Shown: positions 13,502 to 22,061, counted from the stretch's first letter. The stretch is DNA of 24,443 nucleotides from an uncultured Bacteroidales bacterium (GCA_937892015.1 CALAUY010000008.1:1-24443), one strand, 5' to 3'. Made by a program: numbers and translations. Notes: generated by a model from the letters alone, not told the origin.

Positions 13502-15124
13502 TTAGTGGTTTCTAAGACCGGCAAGCATCTTGATTCCATAGACCGGCCAATAAGGTATTTTCTCTACGCCGGTACGCACGCGTGGGATGTCGAGTAAGAG
13601 GAACGCAGCGGTCATGAACGTGGAGACCCATACGACCTGTCCGTATATCTGTTTCAGCGTGACGGACATGACGCTGAGGCTGAGCGATGACAATTGCGCA
13701 TTAAGGAGTTCACCGGCCTCTTGCAGCGGCAGTACAGAGAGCGAGGTAAGCGTCATATACGAGCCATAACGCGCCATATTATCCGCCATGAAATACTTGA
13801 AGAGGGTTGTGTAGAGCCCGTATCCGGAGGCACCGGCGAGGTACATATGAATCACATTGAAGATAAACAGCGACATGAAGAAATGCTCCATGTTATGCAC
13901 CGATTCGTGGAGACTCCACATTAGCGATGCGGCCAGAATAGCGTAGGCACAACCCCGAAAAGCGAGTCCTACGCGGTACGTTTCAATCGGCACATTCACG
14001 TCTAACCGAGTGTACATCCACAGCGAATAGACCCCAATGCAGCCGAAACCCACGGCGAACAGTTTCCACACTTTCCAACGCTTGTGTCCAAGCCAAAAGA
14101 GCGTTATCAGTACACCTACATACACGCCAGGAAGTGACCACAAGCACAACGCGCCTTTCGTATGCTCCTCCAGTCCGCGTACTTCGCTCCAATAAATCTC
14201 TTCGAGTGTGTGTTCCGCCCCGAGTAACAGCTCGGCAATGGCCGTCACGAGAAGGATGGCAAACACGTTCTTGTATCTGAAGATATCGAGCGAGATGTAG
14301 GGCTTCTCTTCCCTTCTGAGTCGGTACATGATACACGCCAGCATGACAGCACCGGCAGCAGCCACGCCCTTGAGCCGCGGCGAGAAGAACCACATCAGTC
14401 GGTCACCGTAAACGAGTATATAACTAATCATGAGCATCAGGGTGCTGATAAGCAGCCCCGTGGTGATGTCAATACCGCGTAGCGGCATCCGCTGCGGCAT
14501 CGGGCACCATGGCCGGCAGAGTGTGAGTTGCACGACCACCACGAAACACATGGTGCCGACAGTGAGCACGTGCATCATCTGCCAAGAGAAATGAAGAGCA
14601 ATCGCAGCGGCCAACCAACCGCTGCCGGTGATGGCCGTCAGCAGAAAGATGTGGAGTAGCGGGAAGAACACGCCAAAATCGCGTTCGGGAGTCATCCACA
14701 ACTGGATGTTCGACATACACTCGAACGTGCCCTGTATCTTGGCAATGCCTGAGAGAAAACAGACGGGGAGCAAGATGGCCATGTTCGTCGTGCTCATCGT
14801 GATGAGGTTACAGAAAGCGATGACAATGGCCGAACCGATAAGCAGCTGCTGATTGGTAAAGCGGAACTTCATCCTGAAGAGCATCGGAAACCAAACGGCC
14901 ATGCCCGCCAAGCCGGCGTAAAGGAGCATCAGAAGGTCTTCTAACTGCAGAGCGGTTGTACCGCGAACGGCCTCTAATGCCCCGAGATAAACTCCGCCGG
15001 AGAACTGAAAACAGAACACCTGCATGATGTAAATCCATGGCCGGATGCGGCGCGGTACAGACGACCGGAACATCGGCATTTGGAATGGTTGCACCGCACT
15101 GTTTGCTGTTGGACGATTATCCAT
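13502..15124 (-). CDS. MFS drug/metabolite transporter, DHA2 (EmrB) type
   Basis: This 540-residue polytopic protein has about 14 hydrophobic helices, the layout of DHA2-family proton antiporters. The first helix follows an N-terminal cytoplasmic stretch of about 30 residues, and FAILLVTAIAELLLGAEHTL lies mid-protein. It starts 11 nt after the stop of an EmrA/HlyD-like adaptor, so the two form an export pair that would pass substrates to an outer-membrane TolC-type channel. No such channel is in the window. It is divergent in sequence from EmrB itself, so I do not give a gene symbol. The 13425-13501 gap downstream shows no clear terminator. Confidence 0.85.
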   Translation of the reverse strand: MDNRPTANSAVQPFQMPMFRSSVPRRIRPWIYIMQVFCFQFSGGVYLGALEAVRGTTALQLEDLLMLLYAGLAGMAVWFPMLFRMKFRFTNQQLLIGSAIVIAFCNLITMSTTNMAILLPVCFLSGIAKIQGTFECMSNIQLWMTPERDFGVFFPLLHIFLLTAITGSGWLAAAIALHFSWQMMHVLTVGTMCFVVVVQLTLCRPWCPMPQRMPLRGIDITTGLLISTLMLMISYILVYGDRLMWFFSPRLKGVAAAGAVMLACIMYRLRREEKPYISLDIFRYKNVFAILLVTAIAELLLGAEHTLEEIYWSEVRGLEEHTKGALCLWSLPGVYVGVLITLFWLGHKRWKVWKLFAVGFGCIGVYSLWMYTRLDVNVPIETYRVGLAFRGCAYAILAASLMWSLHESVHNMEHFFMSLFIFNVIHMYLAGASGYGLYTTLFKYFMADNMARYGSYMTLTSLSVLPLQEAGELLNAQLSSLSLSVMSVTLKQIYGQVVWVSTFMTAAFLLLDIPRVRTGVEKIPYWPVYGIKMLAGLRNH

Positions 15125-15135
15125 TTCTGCGGCAT

Positions 15136-16170
15136 TTAGTATTTCACTTCACACTCTACGCTGTATCCGGCCTTGAGGCGCTCCAGCTCTTCGGGGCTGT
15201 TCTCCTCTAACGAGATCCGAATAGTAAGGCGTTGCTCTACCTTGACAAAATTGCCTGTGGCGTTGTCGATGGGCACGAGCGAGTACGCACTGCCCGTGGC
15301 ATCCGAGAGGCACTCTACCCTACCCTTGTACTCGTTATCGGGCTCGGCATCGACAATAATCTTGACTTCAGCGCCCTGATGTATATGCGGCAATTGCGTC
15401 TCGCGATAGTTGGCTTCTACCCACACTTGCGACTCGTCCACGATGGTTGCGAGTGTCTGCCCGGGGTTGACCAACTCGCCGATATTGATGTCTCGCGCTC
15501 CGATGTAGCCCGAATGCGATGCGATGATGTAGCAGTACGAGAGGTTCAGTTCTGCCAGTCGGACGGACGCACGTGCCAGTTGCACTGCCGACTCGGCAGC
15601 TGAATAGTTGTGTGAAGTCTCGTCGGCCACGCTCCGCTGCATGTCGATAGTATGACATATCTGCTCATAGCGCGCTTGCGCTGCCAGATAAGCCGTGTGA
15701 GTCTGGTCGGCCGTTTGCTGAGAGATGGAACCGCTGCGCAACAACTGCTCGCAACGATGGTCCTCTCGCTCCAGATTGTCCATTGTCGCCTTTGCCTCTG
15801 CTTTCGACGACTCGGTGGCACTGATGGTGTTGGCGGCAGTTCTGATAGACGAACCTGCCTGTTTGCTCTGTTGTTCTGCACGCGCCAAATCAGAACGCGC
15901 TTGCGCCAACAGCAACCGGAACTCACTATCCTCGATGATGACGAGCGTGTCGCCAGCCTCCACGTGCTGATAAGCATCGAAACGAATCTCTTTGATGAAA
16001 CCCTGCACACGCGTGTTCTGTGGTGCCACATAGCGACACACACGAGCGTTGTCGGTGTATTCTACTCGACCAAAATGAGTGAAGCGCAGTACTACATACA
16101 CAACACCCGAAAGAAGAAGCAACACGATAACCGTGTTATAGACATACGATAAGATACGGGATTTGTCCAT
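15136..16170 (-). CDS. EmrA/HlyD-type periplasmic adaptor
   Basis: This 344-residue membrane-fusion protein has one N-terminal transmembrane helix (about 12-29). A split biotinyl-lipoyl-like domain follows (YVAPQNTRVQGFIKEI and GDTLVIIEDSEF). A coiled-coil hairpin at about 85-200 is rich in Ala, Glu and Gln. The returning lipoyl half is ASHSGYIGARDINIGELVNPG, and the beta-barrel domain contains VWVEANYRETQL. It links an inner-membrane MFS pump to an outer-membrane channel. It is the first gene of the pair, with a promoter at 16263-16293 and a leader of about 85 nt. Confidence 0.92.
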   Translation of the reverse strand: MDKSRILSYVYNTVIVLLLLSGVVYVVLRFTHFGRVEYTDNARVCRYVAPQNTRVQGFIKEIRFDAYQHVEAGDTLVIIEDSEFRLLLAQARSDLARAEQQSKQAGSSIRTAANTISATESSKAEAKATMDNLEREDHRCEQLLRSGSISQQTADQTHTAYLAAQARYEQICHTIDMQRSVADETSHNYSAAESAVQLARASVRLAELNLSYCYIIASHSGYIGARDINIGELVNPGQTLATIVDESQVWVEANYRETQLPHIHQGAEVKIIVDAEPDNEYKGRVECLSDATGSAYSLVPIDNATGNFVKVEQRLTIRISLEENSPEELERLKAGYSVECEVKY

Positions 16171-16262
16171 TTGTAACCCTTTATTAAACCATTTAACTTC
16201 TGTTTGTATTTATGGAATATTATAGGGTCACACCCCTGCCTTTACCAAGGCTTTTTGGACTG

Positions 16263-16293
16263 CAAAATTACTGCTTTTTTTTGAAATGTGCAA
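16263..16293 (-). promoter_or_regulatory. Promoter of the adaptor-MFS pair
   Basis: On the minus strand: TTG (16293-16291) in CTTGCACATT, 20 nt, TAATTTTG (16270-16263). It is divergent from the phosphatase promoter. The 60 bases between the two -33 elements are A/T tracts that both could share. Confidence 0.85.
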
Positions 16294-16352
16294 GAAAAAA
16301 CGTCCAAAAAGCACCAAAAAACATCGTTTTTTTGCATTTTTTTGCCAAAAAC

Positions 16353-16383
16353 TTGCATATATCAGAAAAAAGCAGTAACTTTG
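16353..16383 (+). promoter_or_regulatory. Promoter of the phosphatase-peptidase pair
   Basis: TTG (16353-16355) in CTTGCATATA, 20 nt, TAACTTTG (16376-16383). Transcription should start near 16388, about 30 nt before the ATG at 16418. Confidence 0.88.
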
Positions 16384-16417
16384 CAGGCGAATTAGCAAAC
16401 AATAAAAACAAACAGAT

Positions 16418-17821
16418 ATGAAACGGTATTTAATGATGATTATTGCGGTGGTGTGCGTAATGACCGCATCAGCGCAAGCGAAGTACATTTTTTACATGAT
16501 TGGCGATGGAATGGGTGTCAACCAAGTACTGGGTTCAGAGATGTATCTGGCCGAGTTGGAAGGCCGTATTGGTCGCAAACAGCTGTGTATGACGCAGTTC
16601 CCGTACTCGGGTCAGTTGAGCACGTTCAGCGCAAGTAACGGCATCACCGACTCGTCGGCAGCAGGCACGTGTCTGGCATCGGGCGTGAAGACGACGAACC
16701 ACACTCTGGGTTTAGACGACAAGGGACAACCGGTGAAAACCATTGCGGAGATCCTGCATAATTTCGATTGGTCGGTAGGCATCATGACGTCAGTGAGTAT
16801 CGACCACGCAACGCCCGGTGCTTTCTATGCACATGTTGAGAGTCGCAGCGACTACTACACCGTTGGTCGTCAACTGGCCGAGTCGGGCTTCGAGTTCTTC
16901 GGGGGCGGTACGTTCTACCAACCATTCGACAAGAAAGACCCCGAGGGCAGCGAGAATGTGTACGATCTCTGCGAGGCTGCAGAGTATCAGTTCGCGCACG
17001 GCTACCAAGAGTATGCCGGCATGGAGGATGCCCGTCGGTTGATCCTCATCCAAGCGCATGAGGGACTGACCAAAGACTACAAGGGACGTGGCATGATTCC
17101 GTACGCCATTGACAAACAGCCGGACGACCTCACACTGCCGCAGATAACGGAAGTGGCGATTGATTTTCTCTCGCGAAAGAACAAACCGTTCTTCATGATG
17201 ATTGAGGGTGGTGCCATCGACTGGGCGTGCCATAGTAACGATGCCGCAACAGTCATCGGAGAGGTGATAGAGTTCGACGATGCCATCAAACTGGCGTATA
17301 AGTTCTACACCCAACATCCCGACGAGACGCTCATCGTGGTGACGGCCGATCACGAAACGGGTGGTATGGCACTCGGCAACTCCGACTATACCCTCAACCT
17401 GCAAGCTCTGCAATATCAGAAAGAGTCGATTGACCGACTTTCAGACGAGATAAAAGCCCTGCACCAACAGTACGGCAAGAAACTGCAATGGAAACAGGTG
17501 AAAGACGTGTTCCGCACACAACTCGGACTGTACGACAACGTGCAGGTCAAAGCGGCCGAAGATGCGGAACTGCAGGCGGCTTTCAAAGAGATGATAAGCA
17601 ACAAGGCCACCGACGAAAAAACGCTCTACTCATCGCACTCGTCACTCTCGGCCAAAGCGGTCAAACTGCTGAACAAGAAATCCAAAGTGGGATGGACAAC
17701 CAACGCCCACAGCGCAGCTGCCGTGCCCTTGTTCGCCATTGGAGCGGGTGCTGAACTGTTCACCGGTTGGCACGACAACTCCGAAGTGATGCCTCTTATG
17801 TTGAAAGCAGCAGGATTTTAA
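16418..17821 (+). CDS. Secreted PhoA-type alkaline phosphatase
   Basis: This 467-residue exported metallophosphomonoesterase has a signal peptide at 1-20 (cut near ASAQ|A). Active site: IGDGMG with Asp30 as metal ligand, TDSSAAGT with nucleophile Ser79, DHATP with His130 and Thr132, EGGAIDWACHSND with metal ligands, TADHETGG, and the C-terminal WTTNAHSAA with the last histidine. His130 takes the place of E. coli PhoA Asp153, as in mammalian and several marine enzymes. It releases phosphate from organic esters in the periplasm or at the surface. The next gene starts 13 nt on, so the pair is probably one transcript. No Pho-box-like site was recognised. Confidence 0.93.
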   Translation: MKRYLMMIIAVVCVMTASAQAKYIFYMIGDGMGVNQVLGSEMYLAELEGRIGRKQLCMTQFPYSGQLSTFSASNGITDSSAAGTCLASGVKTTNHTLGLDDKGQPVKTIAEILHNFDWSVGIMTSVSIDHATPGAFYAHVESRSDYYTVGRQLAESGFEFFGGGTFYQPFDKKDPEGSENVYDLCEAAEYQFAHGYQEYAGMEDARRLILIQAHEGLTKDYKGRGMIPYAIDKQPDDLTLPQITEVAIDFLSRKNKPFFMMIEGGAIDWACHSNDAATVIGEVIEFDDAIKLAYKFYTQHPDETLIVVTADHETGGMALGNSDYTLNLQALQYQKESIDRLSDEIKALHQQYGKKLQWKQVKDVFRTQLGLYDNVQVKAAEDAELQAAFKEMISNKATDEKTLYSSHSSLSAKAVKLLNKKSKVGWTTNAHSAAAVPLFAIGAGAELFTGWHDNSEVMPLMLKAAGF

Positions 17822-17834
17822 ACACAGACAACAG

Positions 17835-19841
17835 ATGAAAAAGTATTTGTTTTTGATAACATTGGGATGTATGGCAATAGGATGCTCGCACCAACAGACG
17901 ACCGGTTTGGACCTTACTAATCTGGATACTACGGTCGTTGCGCAGAACGATTTCTACCAATTCGCTTGCGGGGGATGGATGGAAAAGAACCCACTGACGC
18001 CCGAATACAGCCGTTACGGCTCGTTCGATGCAGTGGCGGAACAGAACAAGAAACAGTTGAACGAACTCATCGGCAGCATTGCAGCCAAGACGCACAAGAG
18101 CGGCACGATTGAGCAGAAGATAGGTGACCTCTACAACATGGCACTCGACACGGCCCGTCGCGATGCGGAGGGTATCGAGGCAGTTCGCCCCGCTCTCGAC
18201 GAACTCTGGGCGGTGCAAGACCGTGCCGAGTTCAGCACCCTACTCGGACGCTCGATGCAGTACGGCATTTGGGGGATGTACGTCGATGCCGATGAACGCA
18301 ACTCAACGATGAACATCCTCAAGGAGTGTCAAGGCGGATTCGCGCTTGGCGAGAAAGAGTATTACATTGACGAGGACGATGAGACGGTACGTATCCGCAA
18401 GGCGTACGAGAAGCACGTGGCGAACATGTTCCGCCTCTTCGGGTTCGACGATGTAGAGACCAAAGCGGCAACCGTACTACGCATGGAGACGCGTTTGGCC
18501 AAAGCGGCAAAGAACAACGTGGAACTACGCGACCCTGAAGCCAACTACAACAAAATGAGCGTGGACGAACTGAAAGCGTTAGTGCCTGAAGTCGATTGGG
18601 ACGCATTCTTCAGTGCGATGGAGATAACCACCGACAGCTTGTCAGTCGGGCAAATCGACCACCTGAAAGAGTCTGGCAAGATGCTCGCTGAAGAGTCAAT
18701 CAATGACCTGAAAGTGTATTTCACGCACCAAATCATGCAAGGCGCTGCCAGTGCCCTCACAAGCGAGATTTATGCGGAGAACTTCGATTTCTGGGGACGA
18801 ACGCTCAGCGGGCGCGAAGAGCCGCAGCCGCTCTGGAAACGCGCGGTAGGTATCGTCAACGGGACACTCGGCGAGGCAGTCGGACAAATGTACGTCGAGA
18901 AATATTTCCCGGCAGAGAACAAAGAGCGCATGCTGGCTCTCGTCAAGAACCTGCAAGTGGCGTTGGGTGAGCGTATTGACGCACAAGAATGGATGAGCGA
19001 TGAGACACGTGCCAAAGCGCACGAGAAACTGGAGGCTTTCACCGTCAAAATCGGATATCCCGACAAATGGCGCGACTACACAACACTCGCCATTGACCCG
19101 CAAGTGACGTACTTCGAGAACCTACTTCGCGCTGCTAAGTTCGAGCAAGACTACAGCCTCAGCTTCCTCAACAAACCCGTGGACAAGCAGCAGTGGTACA
19201 TGACCCCGCAAACGGTGAACGCATACTACAACCCCTCCAGCAACGAGATTTGTTTCCCTGCCGGCATCTTGCAGTATCCATTCTTCGACATGCAAGCTGA
19301 CGATGCGTTCAATTACGGCGCAATCGGTGTGGTTATCGGCCACGAGATGACGCACGGGTTCGATGATCAGGGAGCGCAGTTCGACAAGGACGGCAACCTG
19401 CACATGTGGTGGACAGAAGAGGATTTTGCGCGGTTCAAGCAACGCACACAAGTGATGGCAGATTTCTTCGACGGGATAGAGGTAGCGCCGGGCGTACATG
19501 CCAACGGACGATTCACCCTCGGAGAAAATATCGCCGATCACGGCGGCTTAGAGATTAGTTTCCGTGCTTTCTGCAATGCGCAATCGGCTGCTAAAGAGCC
19601 CCTGACGACAGTGGATGGTTTCACGCCCGAACAGCGTTTCTTCCTTGCGTATGCCAACGTGTGGGCCGGCAATATCCGCCCCGAAGAAATCCTCAACCGC
19701 ACGAAGAGCGACCCGCACTCCTTAGGGCGTTGGCGCGTCAACGGGGCACTCCCGCACATCGATGCATGGTACGACGCGTGGGGCGTCACCGAAGAGTCGC
19801 CGATGTACGTGGCTCCCGAGCAGCGAGTACGTATCTGGTAA
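17835..19841 (+). CDS. M13-family zinc metallopeptidase (PepO/neprilysin-like) lipoprotein
   Basis: This 668-residue peptidase has a lipoprotein signal peptide (lipobox MAIGC, Cys17). Peptidase_M13_N covers about residues 38-420 (start NDFYQFACGGWMEKN). The catalytic domain has IGHEMTH (His503, Glu504, His507), ENIADHGG with third zinc ligand Glu564, substrate-binding NAYYNP in the family's NAFY position, and the C-terminal DPHSLGRWRVNG that follows the catalytic part. It would cut oligopeptides on the periplasmic or surface side. The length is normal for the family. It is co-transcribed with the phosphatase and ends before two hairpins. Confidence 0.95.
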   Translation: MKKYLFLITLGCMAIGCSHQQTTGLDLTNLDTTVVAQNDFYQFACGGWMEKNPLTPEYSRYGSFDAVAEQNKKQLNELIGSIAAKTHKSGTIEQKIGDLYNMALDTARRDAEGIEAVRPALDELWAVQDRAEFSTLLGRSMQYGIWGMYVDADERNSTMNILKECQGGFALGEKEYYIDEDDETVRIRKAYEKHVANMFRLFGFDDVETKAATVLRMETRLAKAAKNNVELRDPEANYNKMSVDELKALVPEVDWDAFFSAMEITTDSLSVGQIDHLKESGKMLAEESINDLKVYFTHQIMQGAASALTSEIYAENFDFWGRTLSGREEPQPLWKRAVGIVNGTLGEAVGQMYVEKYFPAENKERMLALVKNLQVALGERIDAQEWMSDETRAKAHEKLEAFTVKIGYPDKWRDYTTLAIDPQVTYFENLLRAAKFEQDYSLSFLNKPVDKQQWYMTPQTVNAYYNPSSNEICFPAGILQYPFFDMQADDAFNYGAIGVVIGHEMTHGFDDQGAQFDKDGNLHMWWTEEDFARFKQRTQVMADFFDGIEVAPGVHANGRFTLGENIADHGGLEISFRAFCNAQSAAKEPLTTVDGFTPEQRFFLAYANVWAGNIRPEEILNRTKSDPHSLGRWRVNGALPHIDAWYDAWGVTEESPMYVAPEQRVRIW

Positions 19842-19850
19842 CAACAGAAA

Positions 19851-19875
19851 GCGGCAGAGTGTAACGCTCTGCCGC
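19851..19875 (+). terminator. Hairpin after the M13 peptidase gene
   Basis: A perfect 9-bp GC-rich stem, GCGGCAGAG / CTCTGCCGC (19851-19859 and 19867-19875), has a 7-nt loop and lies 10 nt after the stop. No U tract follows directly. It sits between convergent genes and may serve both strands. Confidence 0.65.
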
Positions 19876-19884
19876 CCGTGATAA

Positions 19885-19926
19885 GTTATCTTCGCTTTCG
19901 CTTTAATAGGCAATAGCGAAGATAAC
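19885..19926 (-). terminator. Stem-loop spanning the proS stop codon
   Basis: GTTATCTTCGCT (19885-19896) and AGCGAAGATAAC (19915-19926) are perfect 12-bp arms around an 18-nt loop that contains the proS TAA (19905-19903). One arm is therefore coding sequence for the last residues of ProRS. A terminator or 3'-end stabiliser role is inferred. Confidence 0.55.
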
Positions 19927-21378
19927 TCGTTGATGGGAGGGCTTACCCGAATAGATGCACTTGCCCTCTTCTGCCGGTGCATCCAACGGGATGCACCGGA
20001 TAGTTGCTTTCGTCAGCTCCTTGATCTTCTCTTCTGTCTCGGGTGTGCCGTCCCAGTGGCAAGCGAGGAACCCGCCCTTCTGTATCTCCACTTGGAACTC
20101 ATCCCACGAGTCGCAGTTGCGCGTATTGGCAAGACGAAAATCGAGGGCTTTCTGGTAGATGTTCGCTTGTATCTCTTCCAGCAACGCCGTTATATGCTCC
20201 ACAATGCCTTCAAGAGGCAACGTCTCTTTGGTAAGCGTATCGCGGCGTGCCACTTCGATGGTACCGTTCTCTATATCCCGTGCGCCTATAGCGAGACGTA
20301 CAGGTACACCGCGCATCTCGTACTCGGCGAACTTAAAGCCCGGAGTCATGTTGTCGGCCGTATCCACCTTGACGCGGATGCCGAGAGTCTGTAGCCTGTC
20401 TGCAATGGGGTTGATTGTTGCAAGGATAGTATCCAACTGTTCCTGCTGCTTGAAGATAGGCACGATGGCCACTTGTATAGGCGCTAAGTGTGGAGGCAGT
20501 ACGAGACCGTTGTCGTCGGAGTGCGTCATGATGAGTGCACCCATCAATCGCGTCGAGACACCCCATGACGTGGCCCACACATACTCGGGTTTGTTCTCTT
20601 TGCTGAGATACGTCACGTCGAACGACTTGGCGAAGTTCTGCCCGAGGAAATGGCTCGTGCCGGCCTGCAACGCCTTGCCATCTTGCATCATCGCTTCGAT
20701 GCAGTACGTGTTGAGTGCACCTGCAAAACGCTCGTTCGGCGACTTGACACCCTTGAGCACCGGAATAGCCATCACCGACTCAACAAACTCAGCATAAACG
20801 TCCAACATCTGACGCGCAAAATCTTCGGCCTCCTCTTTGCTCGCATGCGCCGTATGACCCTCTTGCCAAAGGAACTCGGCCGTGCGGAGGAACAGGCGCG
20901 TACGCATCTCCCAGCGCATCACGTTACACCATTGGTTGCACAGGATGGGCAGGTCGCGGTACGACGAAATCCAGTTCTTGTAAGTGGACCAGATGATGGT
21001 CTCTGATGTGGGACGAATAATCAGCTCTTCTTCTAACCGTGCGTTCGGATCGACCACCACGCCCCTACCGTTCGGGTCGTTCATCAATCGGTGATGCGTC
21101 ACGACAGCGCACTCTTTGGCAAACCCCTCCACGTGCTCTGCCTCGCGGCTCAAGAACGATTTGGGGATAAGTAACGGAAAATAGGCGTTCTGAACACCTT
21201 TCTGCTTGAAACGGGCGTCCAAACCGGCCTGGATGCGCTCCCAAATAGCATAACCGTATGGTTTGATAACCATACAACCGCGAACGGCAGACTGCTCTGC
21301 CAGGTCGGCCTTAACGACCAGTTCATTGTACCACTGCGAGTAATTCTCGCTACGGGATGTTAGTTTTTGATAAGCCAT
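19903..21378 (-). CDS. proS: Prolyl-tRNA synthetase, eukaryote/archaeal type
   Basis: This 491-residue class II aminoacyl-tRNA synthetase charges tRNA-Pro. The N-terminus SRSENYSQWYNELVVKADLA and absence of the bacterial INS editing insertion define the short archaeal/eukaryotic-like form usual in Bacteroidetes. Motif 2 is RWEMRTRLFLRTAEFLWQEG, with IRPTSET before it. Motif 3 is GVSTRLMGALIMTHSDD. The anticodon-binding domain starts near APIQVAIVP. The C-terminal domain includes scattered Cys residues and ends in Tyr (FAIAY), as is typical for the group. It is a single-gene unit with a long leader of about 158 nt from the promoter at 21542-21572. Confidence 0.97.
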   Translation of the reverse strand: MAYQKLTSRSENYSQWYNELVVKADLAEQSAVRGCMVIKPYGYAIWERIQAGLDARFKQKGVQNAYFPLLIPKSFLSREAEHVEGFAKECAVVTHHRLMNDPNGRGVVVDPNARLEEELIIRPTSETIIWSTYKNWISSYRDLPILCNQWCNVMRWEMRTRLFLRTAEFLWQEGHTAHASKEEAEDFARQMLDVYAEFVESVMAIPVLKGVKSPNERFAGALNTYCIEAMMQDGKALQAGTSHFLGQNFAKSFDVTYLSKENKPEYVWATSWGVSTRLMGALIMTHSDDNGLVLPPHLAPIQVAIVPIFKQQEQLDTILATINPIADRLQTLGIRVKVDTADNMTPGFKFAEYEMRGVPVRLAIGARDIENGTIEVARRDTLTKETLPLEGIVEHITALLEEIQANIYQKALDFRLANTRNCDSWDEFQVEIQKGGFLACHWDGTPETEEKIKELTKATIRCIPLDAPAEEGKCIYSGKPSHQRVIFAIAY

Positions 21379-21477
21379 ATTTTATTGACAATTAGACGAT
21401 TTTCGATTTGACTATTGATTGATAAACTATTTATTTACGATTGATTTATTTATATTTAAGAACTCCTGAAACAGAGA

Positions 21478-21501
21478 ACCTGCTTGCGGGGGAAGGGGTG
21501 T
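21478..21501. repeat. Diverged fragment of the GC-rich repeat in the proS leader
   Basis: ACCTGCTTGCGGGGGAAGGG and the bases after it resemble the CCCGCTTGCGGGGGAGGGGT half of the element at 21899-21942. Only one hairpin half is present. The rest of 21379-21541 is an AT-rich leader with repeated GATT(G/T) words and no gene. Confidence 0.5.
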
Positions 21502-21541
21502 AAAACTCACGTTCTTTGCTCCATTTTCCCGAATTCGCCTG

Positions 21542-21572
21542 CAAAATTACTGCTTTTTTTTGATATATGCAA
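21542..21572 (-). promoter_or_regulatory. Promoter of proS
   Basis: On the minus strand: TTG (21572-21570) in TTTGCATATA, 20 nt, TAATTTTG (21549-21542). The predicted start is near 21537. Confidence 0.85.
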
Positions 21573-21702
21573 ATAAAATGCAAAAAAAATGCAAAATTCA
21601 TACGATTTTGCACCATTTTGCGCAGCTTTTATTGGCTTCACGAGCCCGCGAGTGTAGAAGTTTTCCCGCAAAAAAGTGAAAAAAGTGCATTTTGTGCGCT
21701 CT

Positions 21703-21800
21703 TTTTATTGTTATTGTTGTTATTGTTGTTTTTATTTTTTTTGTTGTTATTGTTATTGTTGTTATTGTTGTTATTGTTGTTATTGTTTTTTTTTGTTATT
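21703..21800. repeat. TTG/TTA triplet array
   Basis: About 95 bases consist almost only of TTG, TTA and T runs on the plus strand (TTATTGTTGTTATTGTTG and similar). Open frames across it translate to poly-Leu or poly-Val/Ile and are not real genes. Confidence 0.9.
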
Positions 21801-21811
21801 CCCTTGCTATT

Positions 21812-21874
21812 ATTGGTCCTATTAGACCCATTAGTCCCATTAGTCCCATTAGTCTTATTTGTCTTATTGGTCCC
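21812..21874. repeat. Seven 9-bp units close to ATTAGTCCC
   Basis: Units start at 21812, 21821, 21830, 21839, 21848, 21857 and 21866 (ATTGGTCCT, ATTAGACCC, ATTAGTCCC twice, ATTAGTCTT, ATTTGTCTT, ATTGGTCCC). The period is exact at 9 bp. Confidence 0.95.
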
Positions 21875-21880
21875 TCAGCT

Positions 21881-21942
21881 TTCGATACTAATCAGGTTCC
21901 TCCCCTAAGGTAGGGGAGGTCCCGCTTGCGGGGGAGGGGTAT
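21881..21942. repeat. GC-rich double-hairpin intergenic repeat, copy 3 (inverted)
   Basis: Bases 21899-21942 are the reverse complement of copies 1 and 2. 21881-21898 is the inverted counterpart of the tail after copy 1 (CTGATTAGTA...AGCTGAGG). A further GGAGGGGTATG fragment follows at 21949-21959. Confidence 0.9.
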
Positions 21943-21960
21943 GAAACTGGAGGGGTATGT

Positions 21961-22061
21961 ACGGCTTTGCCGATCGTCCTTAGGAAAGAAATTGTAGCAT
22001 AGGTATAATTTACAAATTTACCACAGCGAAGCAGATCGTCCGAGCTTGCGAGGAAAGAAAT
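21961..22061. repeat. Two copies of a GATCGTCC...AGGAAAGAAAT element
   Basis: Copy A (21961-21992, CGGCTTTGCCGATCGTCC, then TTAGGAAAGAAAT) and copy B (22024-22061, GAAGCAGATCGTCC, then GAGCTTGCGAGGAAAGAAAT) are variants of the sequence found twice after 24330. AATTTACAAATT words lie beside both. From 22062 to 22228 there is an inverted ACACGAAT element (22086-22116) and T-rich upstream promoter sequence, but no gene. Confidence 0.8.

Noticed and set aside
21379..21541. T-box or other riboswitch in the proS leader
   Set aside because: No T-box sequence, specifier loop or antiterminator was seen, and T-boxes are not expected in this group.
21567..21908. 113-residue plus-strand open frame with poly-Leu
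   Set aside because: It is produced by TTG/TTA and 9-bp tandem repeats, with no start context and no domain.
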